The notes beneath the pieces were generated by a model. It did no database searches, had not been told where the DNA came from, and was given only the letters and a program-made list of their open reading frames with translations. 56,418 nt of DNA, taken from contig CALABS010000049.1 of assembly GCA_937887565.1 (NCBI GenBank), positions 1 to 56,418 on the forward strand, read 5' to 3'. How positions within the stretch are numbered: position 1 is the stretch's first letter; every line of letters begins with the position of its first letter. The DNA is from an uncultured Rhodospirillaceae bacterium (GTDB lineage Bacteria > Pseudomonadota > Alphaproteobacteria > Rhodospirillales > Magnetospirillaceae). A program made the position numbers and the translations under genes. Positions 18,922-28,804 of the stretch are shown one piece after another.

Positions 18922-19128
18922 AAAACCCTCTCCGAACGCGCGGCTGCCTTGGACGGGATGATGCGCGTGGCGGTGCCCTCCCGGCAAGCGGCCGTTCGGG
19001 CAGGAAAGAGAGCGCCGGCCGCTTGCGGAACCGTGCCGCAGGGAAGAGGGAAAGGAGGGCGGACATCGGGGTGACGGATGAGGAGGTTGGGAGAGAGGCT
19101 CCCGGCCGTCCGTCGCGGAGAACCCGAC

Positions 19129-21246
19129 ATGGCCACGCCCAAGATCGTCCTCAACACCTCGCGCGACATCCCCTTCAACAAGCTGGTGCTGTCCCAGGCC
19201 AACGTCCGCAAGGTCAAGGCCGGCGTCTCCATCGAGGAGCTCGCCGAGGACATCGCGCGGCGCACCCTGCTGCACAGCCTCGCCGTCCGCCCGGTGCTCG
19301 ACGCCGAGGGGGCCGAGACCGGCGTCTTCGAGGTGCCGGTCGGTGGCCGCCGCTTCCGGGCGCTGGAACTGCTGGTCAAGCAGAAGCGCATGAGCAAGAC
19401 CCAGCCGGTGCCCTGCGTCGTCCGGGACGCTGGTTTGGCCGAGGAGGACTCGCTGGCCGAGAATGTGCAGCGCGCCCCGCTGCACCCGCTCGACCAGTTC
19501 CGCGCCTTCCAGACCCTGCGCGAGGCGGGGCTCGGCGAGGAGGAGATCGCCGCCCGCTTCTTCGTCGCCCCCGGCGTGGTGAAGCAGCGCCTCAAGCTGG
19601 CCGCCGCAGCGCCGGCGCTGCTCGACGCCTACGCCGAGGACCGCATGACGCTGGACCAGCTGATGGCCTTCACCGTCAGCGGCGACCACGCCCGCCAGGA
19701 GCAGGTGTGGGAGGCGCTGTCGCGCGCCTACAGCCGCGAGCCCTACCAGATCCGCCGGCTGCTCACCGAGGGGGCGGTGCGGGCGTCGGACAAGCGGGCG
19801 CTGTTCGTCGGGGTGGAGGCCTACGAGGCGGCCGGCGGGGCGGTGATGCGCGACCTGTTCCAGCACGACGACGGCGGCTGGCTGCAGGACCCGGCGCTGC
19901 TCGACCGGCTGGTCGCCGAGAAGCTGGAGGCCGAGGCCGCCACGGTGCGGGCGGAGGGCTGGACGTGGGTGGAGGTGGCGCTGGCCTTCCCCTACGGGCA
20001 CAGCCGGGGGCTGCGTCGTCTGGCCGGCGAGCCGGTGCCGCTGAGCGAGGCGGAGCAGGCCACCTACGACGCGCTGCACGCCGAGTACGAGCGGCTGGAG
20101 GCGAGCGAGCCGGCGGAAGCGGAGGAGCTGGATCGGGTGGCGCACCGCCTCGCCGAGATCGATGTGGAGCTGCGGGCGCTGGAGGAGCGGCCGCTGGTCT
20201 ACGAGACCGCCGAGGTGGCGCGGGCCGGGGTGTTCGTCAGCGTCGACGTCGAGGGCCAGCTCCAGGTCGACCGTGGCTACGTGCGGCCGGAGGACGAGGC
20301 GCCGGTCGAGCCGGTGGCTCCGGCCGGTGGCGAGGAGACATCCGCCGTCCCGGCCGGTGGCGGGCCGGTGGCCGCCCAGCCCGCCGCGATCGCCGGCGGT
20401 GCCAGCGTGTCGGCCCCGGTGCCGGTCACCGGGTCGGCCACCGCGGAGGAGGACGAGGGGCTGCGGCCGCTGCCCGAGCGGCTGCTGATCGAGCTGAGCG
20501 TGCACCGCACCCTGGCGCTGCGCGACGCGTTGGCCAACGACCCCGACACCGCCTTCCTGGCGGCGCTGCACGCGCTGTGCCTGCGCACCTTCACCCAGCG
20601 CCCCGGCGCCTCCTGCCTGGAGCTGGAGCTGAAGAGCGCCGGCTTCGGGGTGCAGCCGCCCGACCTCGCCGCCAGCGCCGCGGCCCGGGCGATCGACGCC
20701 CGCCAGCGCGCCTGGAGCACCCAGTTGCCGGGCGAACCGGCCGCCCTGTGGGAAACGCTGGTGGGGTTCGACGGCGACAGCCGGGCCGCCCTGTTCGCCC
20801 ACTGCGTCTCCTTCGGTGTCAACGCGGTGCACGAGCCGTGGAACCGGGCGCCGCAGCGCGCCGCCCACGCCGACCTGCTGGCCGGGGCGGTCGGCCTCGA
20901 CATGGCGGCGGCCGGCTGGACGGCGACGGTGGACAGCTACCTCGGCCGGGTGCCGAAGGCGCGCATCCTGGAGGCGGTGCGCGAGGCGCGAGGTCCGGAG
21001 GCGGCGCAGCTGATCGACCACCTGCGCAAGCCGGACATGGCCAAGGAGGCCGAGCGGCTGCTGGCCGGCAGCGGCTGGCTGCCCGAGCCGCTGCGCCGGC
21101 CGCTGGAGCCGGCGGCCGACGGCGATGCCGGCGCGGAGGGCGATGCGGAGGGCGGCGACGCCTCCCTGCCGGCCTTCCTGACCGGCAACGGGGAGGTTCC
21201 GGATGCTGGGGACGATGCGGACCGCACCGAGGCGGCCGCCGCGTGA
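19129..21246 (+). CDS. Long ParB-family nuclease/partition protein
   Basis: 705 residues. The N-terminal ParB/Spo0J domain has GGRRFRALELL (72-82) and ENVQRAPLHPLDQFRAF (111-127), the two motifs that form the CTP-binding pocket in ParB proteins. A helix-turn-helix follows (EEEIAARFFVAPGVVKQRLK). The remaining ~500 residues include an Ala/Pro/Gly linker near 400-440 and an unknown C-terminal domain. Such 700-residue ParB proteins sit next to the strawberry-notch helicase in alphaproteobacterial plasmids and ICEs. The ATG at 19129 has GGAGA 8 bases upstream and fits the usual N-terminus; an upstream start at 19078 is less likely. No adjacent ParA, so a role other than partition is likely. Confidence 0.82.
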   Translation: MATPKIVLNTSRDIPFNKLVLSQANVRKVKAGVSIEELAEDIARRTLLHSLAVRPVLDAEGAETGVFEVPVGGRRFRALELLVKQKRMSKTQPVPCVVRDAGLAEEDSLAENVQRAPLHPLDQFRAFQTLREAGLGEEEIAARFFVAPGVVKQRLKLAAAAPALLDAYAEDRMTLDQLMAFTVSGDHARQEQVWEALSRAYSREPYQIRRLLTEGAVRASDKRALFVGVEAYEAAGGAVMRDLFQHDDGGWLQDPALLDRLVAEKLEAEAATVRAEGWTWVEVALAFPYGHSRGLRRLAGEPVPLSEAEQATYDALHAEYERLEASEPAEAEELDRVAHRLAEIDVELRALEERPLVYETAEVARAGVFVSVDVEGQLQVDRGYVRPEDEAPVEPVAPAGGEETSAVPAGGGPVAAQPAAIAGGASVSAPVPVTGSATAEEDEGLRPLPERLLIELSVHRTLALRDALANDPDTAFLAALHALCLRTFTQRPGASCLELELKSAGFGVQPPDLAASAAARAIDARQRAWSTQLPGEPAALWETLVGFDGDSRAALFAHCVSFGVNAVHEPWNRAPQRAAHADLLAGAVGLDMAAAGWTATVDSYLGRVPKARILEAVREARGPEAAQLIDHLRKPDMAKEAERLLAGSGWLPEPLRRPLEPAADGDAGAEGDAEGGDASLPAFLTGNGEVPDAGDDADRTEAAAA

Positions 21247-21307
21247 CCCGGAAGCTGCGGAGCGGCTCCGGCCGCTCCGCCTCCGTCCTCGTTTCTGGAG
21301 GTTCGTC

Positions 21308-21697
21308 ATGACCGAGCCCTTCGTCACCCTGGTCGTGCGTCTGCCGGCCGCCGCTCTCGCTGGCGGCGCCCCGGTCCTCGTGATCACCACCGAGGCCGTC
21401 GTCATCGTGATGCCAGCCCACGGTGAATCCGCCCTTCCGGATCGGGGGATGCAGCGGGAGCATGTCCTGCTGCACCTGGCCGAGGAGAACGTCCGGGAGG
21501 AAATCCGTACCGTGATCGAGACCGACAACACGCTGACCCGGCTGGCGCCGGAGATGGTCGGCGACGCCGACATCCATGCCGCCTGCCGGGCCGTGGCTTT
21601 GAGCGCCGACTTCAGCGAGGAGCATGGCGCCGCGCGGTTCCGGGCGGCGCTGGCCGCCATCCGTGCGGCCGAACGCCGCCTTGGCTGCCTCGCATGA
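21308..21697 (+). CDS. Hypothetical backbone protein
   Basis: 129 residues beginning TEPFVTLVVRLPAAALAGGA. TGGAGG lies 7 bases upstream of the ATG. The N-terminal half looks like beta strands, the C-terminal half is helical. It lies between parB and the DUF6117 gene, all on one strand with short gaps, so it is probably part of the same operon. No family recognised. Confidence 0.6.
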   Translation: MTEPFVTLVVRLPAAALAGGAPVLVITTEAVVIVMPAHGESALPDRGMQREHVLLHLAEENVREEIRTVIETDNTLTRLAPEMVGDADIHAACRAVALSADFSEEHGAARFRAALAAIRAAERRLGCLA

Positions 21698-21769
21698 TCC
21701 GTACCCCTCACCTTGTCCCTTGTCGAGCCCGGCCGCCGCGCCGGGCTCCTGTCTTCTGGGAGAACCGCC

Positions 21770-22000
21770 ATGCCGATCCCTGACTTCGTGAAGGCGAATT
21801 TCGAGACGCTGCTGCGCGCCGCGGCGGCCGGCGATCTGGCGTTGGTGCAGGGCACCGACGCTCGCACCGGCGAGACCCGTTTCATTCTGTGCGCTGTCGC
21901 GCAACGCGGTGGCGAGGTGGTGCTCACCCCCTTCGGGCATCTGGCCGACGGGAACGCATTTGAGCTTTACGACCCGCCGTTCGATCCCGGCGGCGGGTAG
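21770..22000 (+). CDS. DUF6117-family protein
   Basis: 76 residues. IPDFVKANFETLLRAAAAGD and ICAVAQRGGEVVLTPFGHL match the small DUF6117 proteins found beside strawberry-notch helicases in alphaproteobacterial elements. Function unknown. The start is set by GGGAGAACC upstream of the ATG. It precedes the helicase-methylase by 91 bases. Confidence 0.68.
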   Translation: MPIPDFVKANFETLLRAAAAGDLALVQGTDARTGETRFILCAVAQRGGEVVLTPFGHLADGNAFELYDPPFDPGGG

Positions 22001-22091
22001 AGGGCGAGGAGGGCGGGGGCGGGGTGAGCCGGAGCGGATCGAGAGAGCGTCCGCCGGCCGCTGGTCTCCCCGCTCTCCCGGACCCTCCGCC

Positions 22092-25000
22092 ATGACCCTG
22101 ACCGCCGACCTCCGAACCGATGCTGCCGCCCCCTGTTCCCCGCCCCCGGTGGACACCGCGGCGGCCCTGCTCGCCGCCGCGGAGCGGCTGCTGCCCGGCC
22201 TCGAACGCGGCCGGGCCATCGACGCCGGCACGCTGCGCGCCGCGATGACCGCGGCGTTCGGCGGTTCCGACGCCGAGGGCGTGTGGAGCTGGAAGCTGGC
22301 CTACGACGTCGGCGAAGCGGCGCAGGTGCTGTTCCTGCGCCGCTTCGGTCCGGCCATGCAGGCACGCGCCGCCAGCCCGGCGGCGTTCCTGGCCATGCTG
22401 GAGCGGGTGGCGATGCTGCTGCCCAGCCAGACCCGCCGCTCCGAGGAGAGCCAGGCGCGGCAGCAGTTCTCCACCCCGCTGCCGCTGGCCGGCGTGGTGG
22501 CCGCCGCCGCCGCCCTCACTCCGGCCGACCGCGTGCTGGAGCCCTCCGCCGGCACCGGCCTGCTCGCCGTCTTCGCCGAATTGGCCGGCACGAACCTTGT
22601 CCTCAACGAACTGGCCGACACCCGCGCCGCCCTGCTGGAGCGCCTGTTTCCCGGCGTCCCGGTGGCCCGCTTCGATGCCGCCGCCATCCACGACCATCTC
22701 GATGCCGCGGTCCGGCCGACGGTCGTGCTGATGAACCCGCCCTTCTCGGCGCTGGCGGCGGTGGACGGCCGGGTGGCCGACGCCGCTGTCCGCCACCTCG
22801 CCTCGGCCCTGGCCCGCCTGGCCGAGGGCGGGCGCCTCGTTGCCGTCACCGGCGCCGGGCTGGCGCCGGAGCATCCGGCGTGGCGGGATGCCTTCGTGCG
22901 CCTGCAGGAGCGGGGCCGCGTCGTCTTCTCCGCCGCCATCGACGGGACGGTCTACGCCCGCCACGGCACCACGGTGGACACCCGGTTGACCGTCATCGAC
23001 CGTGTGCCCGCCGACGACCCGGCGGTCTTCCCGGCCTCGCCGGGCATGGCCCCGGATGCCGCCACACTGCTGGACTGGGTCCGGCGCGGCGTGCCGCCGC
23101 GCGCTTCCGTTCCCACCTCGGCAACGGCTCCGTTGCCCGTGCTGGCCCGCACGGCGCCGGCGAGGTCGGCGCACCGGATGGTCTCTGTGCCGACGGTGTG
23201 CACACCCGCGCCCGACCCGGCGGCCGTCGAACTGGTCTATGAGCCGCGCGATTGGACCCCGGAGGTGGGCGCCCGCCTCACCGCCGCGCTCTACGAGCCC
23301 TACGCGCTGCAATCCATCGTCATCCCCGACGCCCAGCCGCACCCGACGCCGCTGGTGCAGTCCGCCGCCATGGCCGCGGTCGCCCCACCGAAGCCCCGCT
23401 ACCGCCCGCACCTGCCCGCCACCCTGGTCAGCGAGGGCGTGCTCTCCGACACCCAGCTGGAAAGCGTCATCCTGGCCGGCGAGGCGCACGCCGGCCATCT
23501 CGCCGGCGCCTGGACGGTGGACGAGACCTTCGACGTCGTCTCGGCGGCGCCGGACGATGCCGAGGACGCGGTGCGCTTCCGCCGCGGCTGGTTCCTCGGC
23601 GACGGCACCGGCGCCGGCAAGGGCCGGCAGGTCGCCGGCATCCTGCTCGACAACTGGCTCAAGGGCCGCCAGCGGGCGCTGTGGATCTCCAAGTCCGACA
23701 CCCTGATCGAGGACGCCCGGCGCGACTGGTCCGCCCTCGGCCAGGAGCCTCTGCTGGTCACCCCGCTGTCGCGCTTCCGCCCCGGCATGCCGATCGCCCT
23801 GGAGCGCGGCATCGTCTTCACCACCTACGCCACCCTGCGCGGCGACGGCGGCGAGGACGCCGTGCCGCGCGTCCAGCAGATCGTCGACTGGCTGGGACGG
23901 GGGGAGTTCGACGGGGTGATCGTCTTCGACGAGTCCCACGCCCTGCGCAACGCCGGCGGCACCGCCGGCTTTGGCCGCGACGGCGGTCCCGTCACCCCCT
24001 CCCAGCAGGGCCGCGCCGGGCTGCGCCTCCAGCACGCCCTGCCGGACGCCCGCGTGCTCTACGTTTCGGCCACCGGCGCCACCACCGTGCACAACCTCGC
24101 CTACGCCCAGCGCCTCGGCCTGTGGGGCGGGGCGGACTTCCCCTTCGCCACCCGCGCCGAGTTCGTCCAGGCCATCGAGGCCGGCGGGGTCGCCGCCATG
24201 GAGGTGCTGGCCCGCGACCTCAAGGCCCTCGGCCTCTACGCCGCCCGCTCGCTGTCCTTCGAGGGGGTCCGTTACGAGATGGTCGAGCACCGGCTGACGC
24301 CGGGGCAGGTCGCCATCTACGACGCCTATGCCGTGGCCTTCGCCATCATTCATGCCAACCTGACCGCGGCGCTGGAGGCGGCCAACGTCACCGGGGCCGG
24401 CGGCACCCTGAACCGCGCCGCCAAGGCCGCCGCCCGCGCCGCTTTCGAGGGCGCCAAGCAGCGCTTCTTCAATCACCTGATCACTGCGATGAAGACGCCG
24501 ACCCTGCTGCGGTCGATCGAGCGCGACCTTGCCGTTGGCCACGCCGTGGTGGTGCAGCTCGTCTCCACCGGTGAAGCATTGATGGAGCGCCGCCTGTCCG
24601 ACATCCCCACCGAGGAGTGGGACGATTTGTCGATCGACGTCACGCCGCGTGAGCTCGTCCTCGAGTACCTCGCCCACTCGTTCCCGACCCAGCTGCACGA
24701 ACCCTTCACCGACGCCGACGGCAATCTGTCCTCCCGGCCGGTGTGGCGGGACGGTCAGCCGGTGCCGTGCCGCGAGGCGGTGGAGCGGCGCGACCGCATG
24801 ATCGAGCGGTTGGCTTCGCTGGAGCCGGTGCCGGGGGCGCTCGACCAGATCGTCCAGCGCTTCGGCGCCGCCATGGTGGCCGAGGTCACCGGCCGGAGCC
24901 GGCGCATCGTGCGCAAGACCGGTCCCGGCGGGGACGAGCGGCTGGCGGTGGAGAGCCGCCCCGGCTCGGCCAACCTCGCCGAAACCCAGGCCTTCCTCGA

Positions 25001-26468
25001 CGACGAGAAGCGCATCCTGGTCTTCTCCGACGCCGGCGGCACCGGCCGCAGCTACCACGCCGATCTCGGGGCGAAGAACCAGCGGCTGCGGGTGCACTAC
25101 CTGCTAGAAGCCGGCTGGAAGGCCGACGCCGCCATCCAGGGGCTGGGCCGCTCCAACCGCACCAACCAGGCGCAGCCGCCGCTGTTCCGCCCGGTCGCCA
25201 CCGACGTGCGGGCGGAGAAGCGCTTCCTCTCCACCATCGCCCGCCGGCTCGACACGCTGGGCGCCATCACCCGCGGCCAGCGCCAGACCGGCGGGCAGGG
25301 GCTGTTCCGCGCCGACGACAATCTGGAATCCGTCTACGCCCGTGCCGCCCTGCGCCAGCTCTACGGCCTGCTGCACGCCGGCAAGGTCGAGGGTTGTTCG
25401 CTGGGCGCGTTCGAGGCGGCGACCGGCTTGGCGCTGTGTGACCGCGACGGCGGCCTGCGTGAGGAGCTGCCGCCGATCACCACCTTCCTCAACCGGCTGC
25501 TGGCGCTGACCATCGGCTTGCAGAACACGCTGTTCACCGTGTTCGAGCAGCTGCTCGCCGCGAAGATCGAAGGCGCCATCGCGTCCGGCACCTACGACCG
25601 CGGCGTCGAGACGGTGGTGGCCGACAGCTTCACGGTGACGAACCGGCGAACGCTTTACACCCACGCGGCGACCGGAGCGGAGACCCGGCTGTTCACGCTC
25701 GCCCGGCGCGACCGCAACCAGCCGCTGGGCCTGGAGGAGGCGCTGGAGAAAGGGGCCGGGCCGCAGGCACGGCTGCTGGTCAACGCCCGCTCGGGCCGGG
25801 CGGCGGTGGAGGTACCCGCCGCCGGCCTGATGCTGGACGACGGCACGGTGGAGCGCCGGGTGCGGCTGCTGCGGCCGATGGAACGCCTGACCGTGACGGT
25901 GGCCGAGCTGGCGCAGAGCCACTGGCGCCCGGCCGAGCCGGAGGCCTTCGCCGCCGTCTGGGAGACGGAGGCCGCGGCGGTGCCGGAGTTCGCCACCGGG
26001 ACCCTGCATCTGGTGACCGGGCTGCTGCTGCCGGTGTGGCGGCATCTGCCGGACACGAACCTGCGGGTGGTACGGTTGCAGACCGACGACGGCGAACGGG
26101 TCATCGGCCGGGTGGTGGCGCCGGACGCCCTGGCCGAGGTCGAGCGCAATTTCGGTGCCGGCGCCGGTGCCGCGCCGGTGCCGTCGGCGGAGCAGGCCTG
26201 GGCCTCGGTGTTGGAGGGGCGGGCGGTGCTGCATCTGGCCGACGGAATGCGGCTGCGCCGGGTCACGGTGATGGGCGCCCACCGGTTCGAGTTGTCCGGC
26301 TTCACCGAAGGGATGGTGGAGCGGCTGAAGGCGACGGGGCTGATGTCGGAGATCATCGCCTGGACGCTGCGGCTGTTCGTGCCGGTGGGCGAGCGCGGAC
26401 CGGCGGTGTTCGCCGCCCTGCTGGCCCGCCATCCACTGCGGCGCGCTGTCGACCGGACGGGACCGTGA
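22092..26468 (+). CDS. Strawberry-notch-type helicase fused to a SAM-dependent methyltransferase
   Basis: A 1458-residue fusion. The N-terminal domain is a class I DNA methyltransferase: E150-PSAGTG binds SAM and MNPPF (N215) is the amino-methylase active site. The central part is an SNF2/DEAD-like SF2 ATPase with DGTGAGKG (504-511) as Walker A and VFDESHALRN (D613-H616) as Walker B. A strawberry-notch C-terminal helicase domain follows (IQGLGRSNRTNQAQPP). These large proteins are hallmarks of alphaproteobacterial plasmids and ICEs; they are thought to modify or remodel incoming DNA, but the function is not proven. The ATG at 22092 is chosen because it starts where the domain starts; earlier in-frame codons overlap the DUF6117 gene. 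Confidence 0.9.
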   Translation: MTLTADLRTDAAAPCSPPPVDTAAALLAAAERLLPGLERGRAIDAGTLRAAMTAAFGGSDAEGVWSWKLAYDVGEAAQVLFLRRFGPAMQARAASPAAFLAMLERVAMLLPSQTRRSEESQARQQFSTPLPLAGVVAAAAALTPADRVLEPSAGTGLLAVFAELAGTNLVLNELADTRAALLERLFPGVPVARFDAAAIHDHLDAAVRPTVVLMNPPFSALAAVDGRVADAAVRHLASALARLAEGGRLVAVTGAGLAPEHPAWRDAFVRLQERGRVVFSAAIDGTVYARHGTTVDTRLTVIDRVPADDPAVFPASPGMAPDAATLLDWVRRGVPPRASVPTSATAPLPVLARTAPARSAHRMVSVPTVCTPAPDPAAVELVYEPRDWTPEVGARLTAALYEPYALQSIVIPDAQPHPTPLVQSAAMAAVAPPKPRYRPHLPATLVSEGVLSDTQLESVILAGEAHAGHLAGAWTVDETFDVVSAAPDDAEDAVRFRRGWFLGDGTGAGKGRQVAGILLDNWLKGRQRALWISKSDTLIEDARRDWSALGQEPLLVTPLSRFRPGMPIALERGIVFTTYATLRGDGGEDAVPRVQQIVDWLGRGEFDGVIVFDESHALRNAGGTAGFGRDGGPVTPSQQGRAGLRLQHALPDARVLYVSATGATTVHNLAYAQRLGLWGGADFPFATRAEFVQAIEAGGVAAMEVLARDLKALGLYAARSLSFEGVRYEMVEHRLTPGQVAIYDAYAVAFAIIHANLTAALEAANVTGAGGTLNRAAKAAARAAFEGAKQRFFNHLITAMKTPTLLRSIERDLAVGHAVVVQLVSTGEALMERRLSDIPTEEWDDLSIDVTPRELVLEYLAHSFPTQLHEPFTDADGNLSSRPVWRDGQPVPCREAVERRDRMIERLASLEPVPGALDQIVQRFGAAMVAEVTGRSRRIVRKTGPGGDERLAVESRPGSANLAETQAFLDDEKRILVFSDAGGTGRSYHADLGAKNQRLRVHYLLEAGWKADAAIQGLGRSNRTNQAQPPLFRPVATDVRAEKRFLSTIARRLDTLGAITRGQRQTGGQGLFRADDNLESVYARAALRQLYGLLHAGKVEGCSLGAFEAATGLALCDRDGGLREELPPITTFLNRLLALTIGLQNTLFTVFEQLLAAKIEGAIASGTYDRGVETVVADSFTVTNRRTLYTHAATGAETRLFTLARRDRNQPLGLEEALEKGAGPQARLLVNARSGRAAVEVPAAGLMLDDGTVERRVRLLRPMERLTVTVAELAQSHWRPAEPEAFAAVWETEAAAVPEFATGTLHLVTGLLLPVWRHLPDTNLRVVRLQTDDGERVIGRVVAPDALAEVERNFGAGAGAAPVPSAEQAWASVLEGRAVLHLADGMRLRRVTVMGAHRFELSGFTEGMVERLKATGLMSEIIAWTLRLFVPVGERGPAVFAALLARHPLRRAVDRTGP

Positions 26469-26481
26469 AGGGGCCGGCGCC

Positions 26482-27507
26482 ATGTCCGCCGCGTCGGAGA
26501 TGGCGCAGCGCCTCGCGCGGGAGGCCGAGGCGGTGTGCCGCCATTACCTGCCGCACGGCCGGCGGGAGGGGCGCTATTGGCGGGTTGGCGACGTCCACGG
26601 CACGCCGGGGGAGAGCCTCTACGTCCGGCTGCACGGGACTGCTGCGGGCCGATGGGCCGATCCCGCCGCCGGCGAACACGGCGACCTGCTTGACCTCATC
26701 GGGCTTAACCGCGGTCTCGGCCGGCTGGCCGAAGTGCTCGACGAGGCCCGTGTCTTCCTCGGTTCACCGCGGGCGCCGCCGGAGTGGCACCGGGAAGCCG
26801 CAGCCCAGGTGGGATCGCCGGAGGCCACCCGCCGCCTGTTCGCCCGTTCCCGGCCGCTCGCCGGTACGCTGGCAGAAGCATATTTGCGCAACCGCGGCAT
26901 CCCGGATATCCGGAAATACGGCTCCCTGCGCTTCCAGCCGCGCTGCTGGTACCGTGACGCCGATGACCGGCTCGCCCAGGGGCCGGCGCTGATCGCCGCG
27001 GTTACCGGTCTGGACGGCGGCCTCACAGGCGTGCAACGCACTTGGCTCGACCCGTCCGGCCGCGGCAAGGCACCTATGCTGTCGCCGCGCCGGGCGCTGG
27101 GCCACCTGCTCGGCAACGGCGTCCGCTTCGGCGTGGCCCGCGACGTCCTGGCGGCGGGGGAGGGCGTCGAGACCGTGCTGGCGCTGCGCACCGTCCTGCC
27201 AGCCCTGCCCATGGTCGCCGCGCTGTCGGCCGGCCACCTCGCCGCCCTGTGCCTGCCGCCGACGCTGCGCCGCCTCTACATCGCCCGCGACAACGACGCC
27301 GCCGGACGCCGGGCGGCGGAACGCCTGGGGAGCCGCGCCGAGGCCCTCGGCATCGAGGCGCTGGTCCTGGCACCGGTGCTGGGCGACCTCAACGACGACC
27401 TGCTGGCGCACGGCGTGGCAGCGCTGCGGGCGCACCTGCGGGCCCAGCTCGCCCCGGAGGATGTGGCGCGCTTCTGGATGAGTGGCGGCTGGCCGTGGGG
27501 AGCCTGA
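26482..27507 (+). CDS. Toprim-domain primase-like protein
   Basis: 341 residues. An N-terminal DUF7146-like part carries CRHYLPHGRREGRYWRVGD and GEHGDLLDLI, typical of plasmid primase-like proteins. The Toprim domain has the conserved glutamate in AGEGVETVLAL (E227) and the D270-N-D272 motif in ARDNDAAGRRAAERL, which coordinate metal for nucleotidyl transfer. The zinc-finger of DnaG-type primases is not evident. It lies 13 bases after the helicase-methylase and is likely cotranscribed; it may prime DNA synthesis in the recipient. Confidence 0.82.
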   Translation: MSAASEMAQRLAREAEAVCRHYLPHGRREGRYWRVGDVHGTPGESLYVRLHGTAAGRWADPAAGEHGDLLDLIGLNRGLGRLAEVLDEARVFLGSPRAPPEWHREAAAQVGSPEATRRLFARSRPLAGTLAEAYLRNRGIPDIRKYGSLRFQPRCWYRDADDRLAQGPALIAAVTGLDGGLTGVQRTWLDPSGRGKAPMLSPRRALGHLLGNGVRFGVARDVLAAGEGVETVLALRTVLPALPMVAALSAGHLAALCLPPTLRRLYIARDNDAAGRRAAERLGSRAEALGIEALVLAPVLGDLNDDLLAHGVAALRAHLRAQLAPEDVARFWMSGGWPWGA

Positions 27508-27613
27508 GCCTCGGCGGACGGGCGCCGGTCGGAGCGGGCGGACGCCGGTCCGGCCGGCGGGAGGCCGCGGCCCCGGCCTTCCAGCGGGCGATCGGGCGGC
27601 AGCCGGGCCGGCT

Positions 27614-27807
27614 CCGCAACGGCGGGGCGCAACTTTCTTCCCCGGCCGGCCAAGCCGGCCTTCCTCGCGGGACAAGAAAGCCGCCCCCCGCCGTCCTCCG
27701 CTGACGCTGCGGCCCAAGAGGGTGCGGACCCGCCCCGCCCGCCGCTGGGGGATCGCCACGAAGGCCGCGGTGGGCGCGGCCGATCCTCCAGCCGAAGGGC
27801 AGCCGCC
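27614..27807 (+). promoter_or_regulatory. Structured leader, copy 1 (upstream of the DUF2493 gene)
   Basis: A ~194-base GC-rich leader that aligns along its length with 48176-48374. Conserved blocks are CCGCAACGGC, TTCTTCCCC, GTCCTCCGCTG, CGCTGCGGCCC, GGGTGCGG and AAGGCCGCGGTGG. CTTTCTT near 27633 pairs with AAGAAAG near 27674, enclosing the hairpin GGCCGGC-CAA-GCCGGCC. A second hairpin is GCCG...CGGC near 27690-27714. It fills most of the 300-bp gap between the Toprim and DUF2493 genes, where no gene is seen. Confidence 0.55.
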
Positions 27808-28740
27808 ATGATCACCGACACCGACGCCGCCGGGCTCCACCACGCCGCCTCCCCCACCGACCACGCCCTGATTGAACTCCAGCTCTACGGCCACCGGCCC
27901 TTCCAGGACGATCCCGATCCCCGGCCGCTGCCCGACGAGACCGCCATCCGCGCCGCCCTGGCCGACGTCTTCGACGCCCTGGTGGTCACGCTGAAGGACA
28001 CCCGCCTGGAACCCGACCTGGCCGACCTGCTGTGGTCCACCGTCAACCTGTTCCACCGCGCCGCCGACCGCGTGCAGCGCGAACTCGACGATAACGAGGA
28101 CGCCCAGAAGCGCAGCCAGCGCGAACAGGACGGCTCGGAGATCCGCTCGGTCGAGCTGGAGCGCCTGCTGGCCGAGGGGCTGACGCTGATCGAGCGCCGC
28201 ACCGCCATGGAGGCCTTCCGCGACCACGCCGCCGAACTGTTCGAGGTCCACACCGGCTCCGGCTGGCGGCCGCGGGCCGGCTCGCTGGTCAGCCACCGCA
28301 CCCTGACCGCCGCGCTGATCGACAGCCGCGACTTCCTCGCCGCCAAACGCCGGGCCGAGACCGAGCCGCTGCTCCCGGCCGGCCCCCGCATCGCCTTTAC
28401 CGGCGGGGTGGAGTGCAACGACCACCACCGCATCTGGGCGGTGCTCGACAAGGTGCGCGCCAAGCACCCCGGCATGGTGCTGCTGCACGGCGGCAGCCCG
28501 AAGGGGGCCGAGCGCATCGCCGCCTGCTGGGCCGAGCACCGCAAGGTGGTGCAGGTGCTGTTCCGCCCCGACTGGGCCCGCCACGCCAAGGCCGCCCCCT
28601 TCAAGCGCAACGACCGCCTGCTCGAGGCGCTGCCCATCGGCATCGTCGCCTTTCCCGGCTCGGGCATCGCCGCCAACCTCGCCGACAAGGCCCGGCACCT
28701 TGGTATTCCGGTCTGGCGCTTTGGCGACGGCGGCGCCTGA
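27808..28740 (+). CDS. DUF2493 (SLOG-superfamily) protein
   Basis: 310 residues. The C-terminal ~120 residues match DUF2493/YspA-like SLOG domains: RIAFTGGVECNDHHRIW, MVLLHGGSPKGAERIAACWA and the final GIVAFPGSGIAANLADKAR form a Rossmann-type nucleotide- or ligand-binding site. The N-terminal ~190 residues are helical. SLOG proteins sense nucleotide-derived ligands; a role in this element is unknown. The gene is preceded by the repeated leader and followed by a strong terminator. Confidence 0.82.
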   Translation: MITDTDAAGLHHAASPTDHALIELQLYGHRPFQDDPDPRPLPDETAIRAALADVFDALVVTLKDTRLEPDLADLLWSTVNLFHRAADRVQRELDDNEDAQKRSQREQDGSEIRSVELERLLAEGLTLIERRTAMEAFRDHAAELFEVHTGSGWRPRAGSLVSHRTLTAALIDSRDFLAAKRRAETEPLLPAGPRIAFTGGVECNDHHRIWAVLDKVRAKHPGMVLLHGGSPKGAERIAACWAEHRKVVQVLFRPDWARHAKAAPFKRNDRLLEALPIGIVAFPGSGIAANLADKARHLGIPVWRFGDGGA

Positions 28741-28751
28741 GCGCTGCCGTT

Positions 28752-28779
28752 CCGGCGATCCGCACTGGCGGATCGCCGG
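28752..28779 (+). terminator. Hairpin terminator after the backbone operon
   Basis: A perfect 12-bp stem (28752-28763 with 28768-28779) and a 4-base loop, 11 bases after the DUF2493 stop. Only a short CTTTCC follows, so it may be a factor-assisted or bidirectional terminator. It overlaps the left island repeat. Confidence 0.6.
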
Positions 28780-28804
28780 CTTTCCATAAATCCGTTACCC
28801 CGGG
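28774..28804 (+). repeat. Left 31-bp imperfect inverted repeat of the island
   Basis: Matches the reverse complement of 45043-45073 at 25 of 31 positions. The core on the other strand is CGGATTTAYGG followed by CCGGCG. A third, shorter copy is at 49340-49363. The remainder of the 336-bp gap up to 29077 holds no gene; its last bases AGGAGGGCC are the ribosome site of the AAA gene. Confidence 0.55.

Noticed and set aside
18733..21927. A 1064-codon open frame on the minus strand opposite the parB-like gene
   Set aside because: Long antisense frames are expected in GC-rich DNA; its sequence is repetitive and shows no domain, while the plus strand encodes ParB motifs.
21924..25097. A 1057-codon minus-strand frame opposite the helicase-methylase
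   Set aside because: Antisense shadow: low-complexity Gly/Arg/His-rich translation, while the other strand has methylase and helicase motifs.
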